Shown here piece after piece: positions 17,994-24,902 of a DNA stretch of 64,000 nt. The notes under the pieces were generated by a model. That model saw only the letters and a program-made list of their open reading frames with translations, ran no database searches and had not been told where the DNA came from. The translations under genes and the position numbers were made by a program. Source of the DNA: Lachnospiraceae bacterium (GTDB taxonomy: Bacteria; Bacillota; Clostridia; Lachnospirales; Lachnospiraceae). Position 1 is the first letter of the stretch; each line of letters begins with the position of its first letter. Location of the stretch: the NCBI GenBank assembly GCA_024403515.1, contig JAKSRS010000004.1, forward strand, positions 1 through 64,000, read 5' to 3'.

Positions 17994-19649
17994 TTATTCG
18001 CATGAAATAATGTAATAGTATACAGGCTGACCACCATATGAAACTTCGATGTCAACTGAAGGATACTTATCTGCTACATAGTCAGAAAGCTTATTTGCAT
18101 CTTCTTCAGAAACTTCTTCACCATAGTATATACTTACAAGTTCAGTTGAACCTGTTACCATGGCATCAATCATTTCTTCAGCTGCAGCAAAGATATCTTT
18201 ATTAACTGCAAGAAGACCCTTATCGCCTATGCCCATGAAATCGCCTTCACGGATTTCCTTGTCATCAATCATTGTATCACGAACAGCATATGTAACCTGT
18301 CCTGTTTCAACCATTGAAATTCCGGCATTCATTGCATCCTTAACTGCTTCAGCGTCATCATCTGCAATGAAGTTAATCATAGCTGTGATACCCTGAGGAA
18401 TAGTCTTTGTAGGGATAACAATAACCTTCTTATCCTGAACTAAATACTCAGCCTGATTTGCTGCCATAATAATATTCTTATTATTAGGAAGAACAAATAC
18501 AGTTTTAGCATTTACCTTATCGATAGCATTTACAATATCATCAGTTGAAGGGTTCATTGTCTGACCACCTTCAATAACATAATCAACTGCTAAATCTTTA
18601 AATATTTTAGCAAGACCATCGCCTGCACAAACAGATACGAAACCATAGTCTTTCATAGGTTCTTTCACTGCCTGGCTCTTCTGTTCTTCCTTGAAGAGTT
18701 TTTCCTGATGCTCAAGTCTCATGTTATCAATCTTTAAGTTAGATAACTGACCATACTTTAAAGCCTTCTGAATTGCAAGACCGGGATCATTTGTATGAAC
18801 ATGAACCTTTACAATATCATCATCAGCAACAAGAACAATAGAATCACCGATTGATTCAAGATATTCCTTAAAATCAATCTCATGCTTAATATTGAAAGTC
18901 TTGTTTAACATGATAATAAATTCAGTACAATAACCAAATTTAATCTCTTCTTCAGTTTTAGCTGATACTTCAACTTCCTTATTAGAAGTAGGAGCAACAA
19001 AATCGTTTAATTCGATTTCTTTACCCTGGAAAGCATCAAATGCTCCATGCATTACTTCTACAAGACCCTGTCCGCCTGAATCAACTACACCTGCCTGTTT
19101 TAAAACAGGAAGCATTTCAGGAGTCTGGCTAAGAACATATTCAGCATGCTCAATAACCTTTGAGAAGAATTCATTATAATCTGTACATCCGGCATCGCTA
19201 AGTTCTTTGGCCTTAGTAGCTGCACCCTTAGCAACTGTTAAGATAGTACCTTCTTTGGGTTTCATAACAGCCTTATATGCAGTTTCAACTGCTTTGTCAA
19301 AAGAAGCAGCCATTGTAGGAATATCAATTTCAGTTGTTTCCTTTACAACCTTTGTCATACCTCTTAAAAGCTGAGATAAGATAACGCCTGAGTTACCTCT
19401 TGCACCACGAAGTGATCCTGATGAAATAGCCTTGCAAACAGCTTCCATGGTAACATCACCATTGTTAACCAAGGTAGAAACTTCTTTGGCAGCTGACATA
19501 ATAGTCATGGTCATATTTGTACCTGTATCACCATCGGGCACAGGGAATACGTTAAGTTCGTTAATCCACTCTTTCTTAATCTCAAGATTCTTAGCACCTG
19601 CAAGAAACATCTTGGATAATAACGCAGCATTAATTACATTCTCGTTCAA
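17994..19649 (-). CDS. fakA: Fatty acid kinase catalytic subunit FakA (DAK2/YloV family)
   Basis: ATP-dependent kinase that phosphorylates FakB-bound fatty acids, feeding them into phospholipid synthesis; 551 aa. The N-terminal DhaL-type ATP domain shows NVFPVPDGDTGTNM (metal-binding aspartates) and SLRGARGNSGVILSQLLRG. A central domain and a C-terminal DegV-like domain follow. The start is TTG at 19647-19649 with AGGAGG 8 nt upstream. It lies 12 nt after the Asp23-family gene. The kinase role is known for homologues and is inferred here. Confidence 0.9.
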   Translation of the reverse strand: MNENVINAALLSKMFLAGAKNLEIKKEWINELNVFPVPDGDTGTNMTMTIMSAAKEVSTLVNNGDVTMEAVCKAISSGSLRGARGNSGVILSQLLRGMTKVVKETTEIDIPTMAASFDKAVETAYKAVMKPKEGTILTVAKGAATKAKELSDAGCTDYNEFFSKVIEHAEYVLSQTPEMLPVLKQAGVVDSGGQGLVEVMHGAFDAFQGKEIELNDFVAPTSNKEVEVSAKTEEEIKFGYCTEFIIMLNKTFNIKHEIDFKEYLESIGDSIVLVADDDIVKVHVHTNDPGLAIQKALKYGQLSNLKIDNMRLEHQEKLFKEEQKSQAVKEPMKDYGFVSVCAGDGLAKIFKDLAVDYVIEGGQTMNPSTDDIVNAIDKVNAKTVFVLPNNKNIIMAANQAEYLVQDKKVIVIPTKTIPQGITAMINFIADDDAEAVKDAMNAGISMVETGQVTYAVRDTMIDDKEIREGDFMGIGDKGLLAVNKDIFAAAEEMIDAMVTGSTELVSIYYGEEVSEEDANKLSDYVADKYPSVDIEVSYGGQPVYYYIISCE

Positions 19650-19661
19650 GGGGATATCCTC

Positions 19662-20030
19662 CTAATCAATTACTTTAACGTCTTCAACATAGACGTTAAT
19701 AGCCCCAATCTCGAGGCCTGTAAATTCTTCAACTTTGTATTTTACATTATTAATAAGATTATCGATAACAGCATTGATACTAACACCATACGAAACAATA
19801 ATATGGAAAGTCAAAACCAACTTGTTGAACTCATCAAGTGTTACTGAAATACCACGGCTAATGTTGGCTGAATTAATCTTTAAAAGTTTAACAAGACCGT
19901 CTTTAACATTAACGTTAGCCATACCGACAATACCGAAGCACTCAACAGCCACACTACCAGCATACTGAGCTATAACGCTGGAATCGATTGTTATATTTCC
20001 CAAATGAGTATCCATAGCAGAATTTTTCAT
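19662..20030 (-). CDS. Asp23/Gls24 family protein (YloU type)
   Basis: A 122-aa protein of the Asp23/Gls24 family, usually encoded next to fakA and thought to be linked to envelope stress. The family pattern is visible in GNITIDSSVIAQYAGSVAVECFGIVGM and the terminal IGAINVYVEDVKV. The start is the ATG at 20028-20030 (MKNSAMD) with AAGGAGG at 8 nt. An upstream in-frame extension would include the RBS and is rejected. It is divergent from rpmB. Confidence 0.9.
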   Translation of the reverse strand: MKNSAMDTHLGNITIDSSVIAQYAGSVAVECFGIVGMANVNVKDGLVKLLKINSANISRGISVTLDEFNKLVLTFHIIVSYGVSINAVIDNLINNVKYKVEEFTGLEIGAINVYVEDVKVID

Positions 20031-20091
20031 TTGTGTACCTCCTTCTTTTTCCACTCGTTTGCATTTGTGTTACAAGAATACATACTAGGTA

Positions 20092-20097
20092 ATTATA
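20092..20097 (-). promoter_or_regulatory. -10 box for the Asp23-fakA operon
   Basis: A consensus TATAAT lies about 60 nt upstream of the Asp23-family start. The -35 region is AT-rich with no strong match. Confidence 0.5.
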
Positions 20098-20181
20098 ACC
20101 TTTATATATGAAAAAATAAACAGTTTTTTTACATAAACTACCATATGATGAAAAAACACGCAGAATAATTGAAAATTTTAC

Positions 20182-20210
20182 TTGCATTAAGACCGAGTAT
20201 CTGTTATTAT
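20182..20210 (+). promoter_or_regulatory. Promoter of rpmB
   Basis: TTGCAT (20182-20187), a 17-bp spacer and TATTAT (20205-20210), 52 nt before the rpmB ATG. Confidence 0.55.
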
Positions 20211-20261
20211 ACCCATGTTGCGAGTTTCGCACGATTAATTGATTCTAAAGGAGGTGCTACA

Positions 20262-20447
20262 ATGGCAAAGTGTGCTGTTTGCGGAAAAGGTATTCATTTT
20301 GGTAATAACGTAAGCCATTCAAATAGAAAATCCAGCAGAATATGGGGCTCCAACATTCAGTCTGTTAACTGTAAAGTTAACGGTGCAACAAAGAGACTTC
20401 ATGTTTGTACTAGATGCTTAAGATCTAATAAGGTTGAAAGAGCTTAA
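20262..20447 (+). CDS. rpmB: Ribosomal protein L28, zinc-binding form
   Basis: Large-subunit ribosomal protein, 61 aa. The sequence MAKCAVCGKGIHFGNNVSHS with a second CTRC pair gives a C-x2-C...C-x2-C zinc site (the C+ form of L28). The ATG at 20262 has AAAGGAGG 7 nt upstream; the longer open frame to the left is non-coding. It is a single-gene unit with its own promoter and terminator, divergent from the Asp23-family gene. Confidence 0.97.
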   Translation: MAKCAVCGKGIHFGNNVSHSNRKSSRIWGSNIQSVNCKVNGATKRLHVCTRCLRSNKVERA

Positions 20448-20462
20448 TTAAAATGATATCTG

Positions 20463-20490
20463 AGCCGAGTCTTCTGACTCGGCTTTTTTT
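20463..20490 (+). terminator. Intrinsic terminator of rpmB
   Basis: GCCGAGTC (20464-20471), a TTCT loop and GACTCGGC (20476-20483), then seven T. Part of its 3' arm and T-tract is also the left arm of the larger inverted repeat at 20479-20546. Confidence 0.9.
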
Positions 20491-20546
20491 CACGCTAGCT
20501 TTAAGCCATGCAAAGATGGCTCAAAGCTAGCGTGAAAAAAAGCCGA
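20479..20546. repeat. 31-bp inverted repeat beside the rpmB terminator
   Basis: Left arm 20479-20509 and right arm 20516-20546 are complementary at 30 of 31 positions, with a 6-nt loop (20510-20515). The left arm reuses the TCGGC-T7 end of the rpmB terminator, so the two structures exclude each other in RNA. It may protect the mRNA 3' end or be a palindromic mobile remnant. The gene-free stretch 20448-20821 consists of this repeat, the element at 20572-20704 and the hairpin at 20741-20808. Confidence 0.8.
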
Positions 20547-20571
20547 ACACTCTGATCACTCTATTACGCTT

Positions 20572-20704
20572 ATAAGTCATGAAAAAAAGGGATATTAAGA
20601 AGTGTCGAGCGAGAACTAATTCTCGCAGAGCACTTCTCAATATCCCTTTTTCTAACAGCGAATGCTGTACACCTATTGCGTGGCAATAGGTGTTCATGAC
20701 TTAT
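20572..20704. repeat. Multi-arm palindromic element A (four-way-junction fold)
   Basis: Outer stem 20572-20582 with 20694-20704 (11 bp, perfect). Arm 1 is 20584-20604 with 20631-20651 (21 bp, one mismatch), capped by a 7-bp hairpin (GCGAGAA/TTCTCGC). Arm 2 is ACAGC-GAAT-GCTGT at 20655-20668. Arm 3 is 20669-20679 with 20683-20693 (11 bp). Arms 2, 3 and the outer stem abut without linker. On the minus strand arm 1 is followed by seven T, so it can also terminate transcription of the J-domain gene. No gene is present. Confidence 0.8.
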
Positions 20705-20740
20705 TCAGCTTAAAATTCGCGCTTATTTTACAAAGCCTTC

Positions 20741-20808
20741 TTTATATGGCGCATGTCGTGACGAATATTGCGAAGCAATATGAGTTCACGCAAACGCCAA
20801 AATATAAA
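20741..20808. repeat. Hairpin element C with GAA loop
   Basis: Nested pairing: TTTATATGGCG (20741-20751) with CGCCA plus TATAAA (20795-20808, small A bulge); CGTGA (20757-20761) with TCACG (20786-20790); ATATTGC-GAA-GCAATAT (20765-20781). It lies between element A and the end of the J-domain gene and contains no coding sequence. Confidence 0.65.
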
Positions 20809-20821
20809 CAACCTTCAAATC

Positions 20822-21373
20822 CTAATACACATTTTTAAACGGATATTCAATCTCGTTCTTTAATCTTTCGTATTCCCTGTTAATAATAGTAACCATATTT
20901 GAATCTCCACAAAGATTATCAGGGTGGAAAATCTTTAAAAGATCCCTGTACCTCTTTCTAAGTGCCAAAGGATTATTAACACCCGCAAAGAAAGTACCTG
21001 CTAAATCTTCATATGCAGCACTATTATTACTTTCAGAATACATTCTCTTTTCAGCTTCAAAAGACATTTTTTCACGTTGAAAACGTTGACGGTCATTTTC
21101 AAGTTCAGTAAAACCGTTTTTCAAAATTTCCATTTTCTTGGCAAAAAAAGCTTCTTCATCCTTTAATCTTTTACGCTCATTTACGATTTTAAGATTAATG
21201 GCATTCATATCATTCATGAAGGTTGTACGCTCTTCATTGAACTTCTTTACCATTTCATCCATTTCTTTCTGGCGTAAAGACAAACGGATATTTTCCTCAA
21301 AAAGAAAACGTTTTAATTCATTTAATGCTTCTTCATCTCCATTTAAAAGAACTGATTCAAATGACTGATCCAT
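20822..21373 (-). CDS. Coiled-coil protein with C-terminal J-domain
   Basis: A 183-aa protein: a long charged coiled coil at about 20-115, then a J-domain-like C-terminus containing the HPD signature at 150-152 (LLKIFHPDN) and a helix-rich end. J-domains stimulate Hsp70 (DnaK) ATPase. The reversed order (coil first, J-domain last) and lack of glycine-rich or zinc domains mark it as a class III type with an unknown client. It is last in the run from the 108-aa gene and gerW. Confidence 0.75.
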   Translation of the reverse strand: MDQSFESVLLNGDEEALNELKRFLFEENIRLSLRQKEMDEMVKKFNEERTTFMNDMNAINLKIVNERKRLKDEEAFFAKKMEILKNGFTELENDRQRFQREKMSFEAEKRMYSESNNSAAYEDLAGTFFAGVNNPLALRKRYRDLLKIFHPDNLCGDSNMVTIINREYERLKNEIEYPFKNVY

Positions 21374-21419
21374 AAAACACCCGCATTAACAAATAAAACT
21401 ACAGAAACAAAAAAACTAA

Positions 21420-21827
21420 TTAGAACTCATCATCCGGAAAAGCTGCATCTACACAATCAGCATCTGCAGGCATTTCTTTTTTAGATTTCATATTTGTAAA
21501 CTTATTAATAACATCAGGAATTAAGTCAAGAATCTTTGTAGCTGTATCCTGATTCTTAATATTAACAAGTTTAGTACTGCCGTCTTTAATAACCAATACA
21601 GCGCTGGGACTAAGTTTACCGGTAAGACCGCCGCCACCGCCGCCCTTAGCCTGAGCTTCTTTAGAAAGTGAAGCACCGGCACCAACACCGAATGCAACAT
21701 CAACTAAGGGTAAAATAATAGTATCACCAATATGTGTTGCGTCTCCAACTACAGTCTTAGTAGCTAAAACCGCATCCATTCCCTTCATAAGAGAATCAAT
21801 AATTTCACTACAATTATTGTCTGCCAT
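21420..21827 (-). CDS. gerW: GerW family protein (YtfJ)
   Basis: A 135-aa protein of the GerW/YtfJ family, known from spores of Bacillus and also found in non-sporulating clostridia. Features: TVVGDATHIGDTIILPLVDV, a glycine-rich AKGGGGGGLTG segment and LVIKDGSTKLVNI. It starts 3 nt after a DUF2953 gene (YtfI type), the same pair as ytfI-ytfJ in Bacillus. Whether this organism forms spores cannot be told from the window. Confidence 0.88.
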   Translation of the reverse strand: MADNNCSEIIDSLMKGMDAVLATKTVVGDATHIGDTIILPLVDVAFGVGAGASLSKEAQAKGGGGGGLTGKLSPSAVLVIKDGSTKLVNIKNQDTATKILDLIPDVINKFTNMKSKKEMPADADCVDAAFPDDEF

Positions 21828-21830
21828 TTA

Positions 21831-22913
21831 TTATTCCTCCTCTTTAAACATTTTGATCAGTTTACGAATCTTTTTATTGAAGTAAACTTTAGTCAAAACA
21901 ATAAGCAATGTAATAATATATATTCTTCCCTTGCACTTACCGGTGACTTTTATATAGTCATCATCAGCCACGCAGGAAAAATTAACATGTTTATAAAGCA
22001 GGGCAAAAAACATTCCGTAGTATGCCATCGATTTACCATACTTTTCAGGATTGGTAAAAGCAAGATCAAGATCAATACTCCAGCTTTTCGGAAGTACAGC
22101 TTTTAAAAGTTTAATAACCTGCTTTTTACATACTTCAAATGCCTTCTTGAAGTCATCGGATTTAATAACTTCAACATACCCTTTTATTTTATCATATATA
22201 TTTGTTTCTTTGGAATCTTTTTGCTTTTTCTTCTTTTCTTTAGAAGATTTCTTTTTATGCTTTTTCTTTAATCCACGTTCTAAAATATCATCATCAGATT
22301 CATCTGTTTTCTTTTCATTCAACTCTTCTGTAGAATCAGATATTACATTCGATTCATTATCATTTTTTAAAGCATCTGCATCTGATGTATTATTATCGTC
22401 GTTCTTCTCTTCTTCAATATGCTCTGAAGTATCATCTTCTAAAAGTATTATTTCTTCAGAATCATCCAAAAACTCAATTTCTTCAGTGTCATCATCAAGA
22501 AAATCCTCTATTGTAGGTTCCTTATACTCCAATGATGCTGTCTTTATACTTTCACCGGCACTATTATCAGATTTTCTCTTTCTATTACTCTTCTTTTTTC
22601 TTTTTGATTTTTTTCTTTTTCCTTTTGCCTTTTTAGAATCATCTTTATCAGATAAATCATGGCCAAAAATCTTTATAATCAAGGCAGTTTCATTTCCTTT
22701 AACCATGTCAAAAGAAACAGACACAATATGTAAAAGCCAGCTGGCTTTAGCCTTTAATGAATAATTGCCATCATTATAACCACCTTCAGCCTTATATCTT
22801 ATAGGAACAAAAAGAACTAATAGTCCGGCAAATAAGATTAAAGCCAAAATGGACAATAAAACGATGCCAATTACTTGAAGTATTTTAAGTAATATTGCAA
22901 CTATAGTCCCCAT
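21831..22913 (-). CDS. DUF2953 (YtfI-type) membrane protein with large charged insert
   Basis: A 360-aa protein. A strong hydrophobic helix lies at about 8-34. A beta-like segment (RYKAEGGYNDGNYSLKAKASWLLHIVSVSF) follows. A low-complexity region at about 92-235 is rich in K, S, E and D. The C-terminal part (about 240-360) shows DLDLAFTNPEKYGKSMAYYGMFFALLY, typical of DUF2953. Pairing with GerW matches the Bacillus ytfIJ order. Its start overlaps the stop of the 108-aa gene by 1 nt. Function unknown. Confidence 0.78.
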   Translation of the reverse strand: MGTIVAILLKILQVIGIVLLSILALILFAGLLVLFVPIRYKAEGGYNDGNYSLKAKASWLLHIVSVSFDMVKGNETALIIKIFGHDLSDKDDSKKAKGKRKKSKRKKKSNRKRKSDNSAGESIKTASLEYKEPTIEDFLDDDTEEIEFLDDSEEIILLEDDTSEHIEEEKNDDNNTSDADALKNDNESNVISDSTEELNEKKTDESDDDILERGLKKKHKKKSSKEKKKKQKDSKETNIYDKIKGYVEVIKSDDFKKAFEVCKKQVIKLLKAVLPKSWSIDLDLAFTNPEKYGKSMAYYGMFFALLYKHVNFSCVADDDYIKVTGKCKGRIYIITLLIVLTKVYFNKKIRKLIKMFKEEE

Positions 22914-23239
22914 TAAATATCTATTTCTCCATCGTCTATTTCTTCAAGGCATTTTCTGGCTAGAAAATCACCGTATTTTCTTACTGAAACTTCGGATAAT
23001 TGTCTTACAAATTCAAATGCAGTATCTTCATCCTTTAAAAGGGCTACTATTTCGTATTTCTGCTCTTTAAAATATCTTTCTTTAAATAATATTGTGGATA
23101 AAATTTCAAGTCTGTCGGAGCCATTTATAAAGCAGACTATATAATAGTTTTTCCATAATTTAAAATCAGAAAGTTTATCTATTACTTTCTTAGGATTTTT
23201 AATATTTGAATCAATAAAGTAATGAACAAAGAAATGCAA
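22913..23239 (-). CDS. Small conserved-type protein of unknown function
   Basis: A 108-aa soluble protein starting MHFFVHYFID, with several aromatic residues and an acidic end (EEIDDGEIDI). No motif is recognised. It overlaps the DUF2953 gene by 1 nt (TAATG), so it is very likely translated and coupled with DUF2953 and gerW. It is divergent from the HD-GYP gene. Confidence 0.65.
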   Translation of the reverse strand: MHFFVHYFIDSNIKNPKKVIDKLSDFKLWKNYYIVCFINGSDRLEILSTILFKERYFKEQKYEIVALLKDEDTAFEFVRQLSEVSVRKYGDFLARKCLEEIDDGEIDI

Positions 23240-23324
23240 GACAATTCCTCCCTATTACCTTAAATAATACCATAAAATCTCATATTCAAAACAAAATATT
23301 TCATAAATAATTCGTATATGTTAT

Positions 23325-23330
23325 TATAAT
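23325..23330 (+). promoter_or_regulatory. -10 box of the HD-GYP gene
   Basis: TATAAT, 31 nt upstream of the ATG at 23362. The -35 match is weak. Confidence 0.4.
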
Positions 23331-23361
23331 ATTGTAATTGTATTCAAGGGGATTAATTCAT

Positions 23362-24414
23362 ATGAAAATGATTGCTTGCATGGCATTAAAGCCGGGAATG
23401 ATTTTAGCAGATGATGTATTAAGTTACAAAAACGAATTATTACTTCCTAAAAACACTGTCATAGACGAAAAAGCTATTGCAAAGCTTTCTCGTCATTCAA
23501 TTATGTGCGTTGAAATTAAAGAGCCTGAAGATCTTGCCACAACTCATTTTGAAAAAGTAAGACTAAGTAAAGGCTTCAAACATTTCGAGGAAGTTTATTC
23601 CCAGAAAGTTATAATCTATAAGTCAATCATCGATAACATGATTGGCTCTAAAACTCCTGCTGATATGTCAGTTCTATTTTCAATATATTCTGAGTTAACC
23701 GGTTGCGCCAAAACCGGTGAAATGCTTCTTGACTACCTTTACAATATGCTTCCCAGCGAAGATGATATGACATATTCTCACTGCTTAAACTCTGCTTTAA
23801 TCGCCGGAGTATTCGGAACCTGGTTAGGTATTCCCAAAACAGATCTCTTTACTTTAATCAACTGTGGTTTCTTTTATGATATTGGAAAGCTTATGATTCC
23901 TCAGGACATCATCTGGAAACCCAGTAAACTTACTGATATAGAATACGAATTAGTTAAAACACATACATTACATGGTTTTAATATCTTAAAAAATCTTCCA
24001 ATTAATGATGACATCATAAAAGCTACACTTATGCACCACGAAAGATGTGATGGTACAGGATATCCTTCCAAATTAAAGGAAGATCAGATAAGTCAGTTTG
24101 CAAAATACATCAGTATTATTGATGCATATGAGGCAATGACTTCTGCAAGAACCTATAGAAAATCACTTACACCTTTTGAAGTAATTGAAAACTTTGAAAA
24201 GACAGAAAGATTTTATAGCAGCATTATCTTAAGACCTATCCTTTATCATATTGCGTCATCTCAGATGGGTATGACCGTCAGGTTAAGCAATGATGAAACT
24301 GCTGAAGTAATACTAATAAATCAAAGATATCTTTCACGTCCACTTGTAAAATGTGGTGAAAACGTAATCGATCTTGCCACGAGGCCTGATTTGGCAATCA
24401 CAACTGTATTATAA
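23362..24414 (+). CDS. HD-GYP domain protein with altered HD dyad (YD)
   Basis: A 350-aa protein of the cyclic-di-GMP phosphodiesterase superfamily, cytoplasmic, with no membrane helix. The N-terminal part (about 1-110) is unassigned. The HD-GYP domain runs about 125-285: His140, His201, HHERCDGTGYP at 225-235 and Asp254 are present. The signature HD dyad reads Tyr172-Asp173 (FYDIGK), so one metal ligand is missing. The ATG at 23362 has AAGGGG 10 nt upstream; the TTG at 23338 lacks an RBS. It is monocistronic and ends at a bidirectional terminator. Catalysis is uncertain. Confidence 0.85.
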   Translation: MKMIACMALKPGMILADDVLSYKNELLLPKNTVIDEKAIAKLSRHSIMCVEIKEPEDLATTHFEKVRLSKGFKHFEEVYSQKVIIYKSIIDNMIGSKTPADMSVLFSIYSELTGCAKTGEMLLDYLYNMLPSEDDMTYSHCLNSALIAGVFGTWLGIPKTDLFTLINCGFFYDIGKLMIPQDIIWKPSKLTDIEYELVKTHTLHGFNILKNLPINDDIIKATLMHHERCDGTGYPSKLKEDQISQFAKYISIIDAYEAMTSARTYRKSLTPFEVIENFEKTERFYSSIILRPILYHIASSQMGMTVRLSNDETAEVILINQRYLSRPLVKCGENVIDLATRPDLAITTVL

Positions 24415-24430
24415 ATACTTTCCATAAAAT

Positions 24431-24464
24431 GAAAAATGAGGTACCGATTGGTACCTCATTTTTC
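24431..24464. terminator. Bidirectional terminator between HD-GYP and Nudix genes
   Basis: AAAAATGAGGTACC, a GATT loop and GGTACCTCATTTTT form a 14-bp perfect stem with A/T flanks. It serves both converging genes. Confidence 0.9.
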
Positions 24465-24465
24465 A

Positions 24466-24891
24466 TTAGTTAAATCTTCTTTTTTTGTACTCTTCGTATG
24501 CTTTTTCAAGCATCTCTCTTTCATTGTCAAACTTTAATAAATAATAAGCTTCATGATATTTATAATATCCAGAATCCATAAATCCTTCTTCACGCTGAGG
24601 TTTTGAATAAAAGGACTGAGCTTCCATCAAAAACCAGTGCACGGTCTTATGGATTATATTATTCTCAACATGGAAGTTAAAGTTTGTTTCTCCAACATAA
24701 GAAACAATCTTAGCATCTGCTCCACTTTCTTCTTTAACTTCTCTAACAGCGGTATCTTCTCTTGATTCATTATCTTCCATTGAACCCTTTGGTAAGACCC
24801 AACCGGAATATCTGTTATTATAATTTTTATACAGCAAAAGAATCTTTCCTCTATGAATTACGATTCCGCCGCAACTAGTAGTATTTTTCAC
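24466..24891 (-). CDS. Nudix hydrolase
   Basis: A 141-aa pyrophosphohydrolase. The Nudix box is complete: G at the start of GSMEDNE, then SREDTAVREVKEESGA. The N-terminus TTSCGGIVIHRGKILLLYKNY resembles clostridial Nudix proteins acting on diadenosine polyphosphates or nucleotide diphosphates. The substrate is not predictable here. It lies 11 nt after the SEDS-PBP gene. Confidence 0.9.
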   Translation of the reverse strand: MKNTTSCGGIVIHRGKILLLYKNYNNRYSGWVLPKGSMEDNESREDTAVREVKEESGADAKIVSYVGETNFNFHVENNIIHKTVHWFLMEAQSFYSKPQREEGFMDSGYYKYHEAYYLLKFDNEREMLEKAYEEYKKRRFN

Positions 24892-24902
24892 GAATAAACC
24901 TA

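Noticed and set aside
22051..22764. 237-codon open frame on the plus strand, rich in Ser and Phe
   Set aside because: It is antisense to the K/S/E/D-rich low-complexity region of the DUF2953 gene; the codon bias of that region removes stops on the other strand. No RBS and no known domain.
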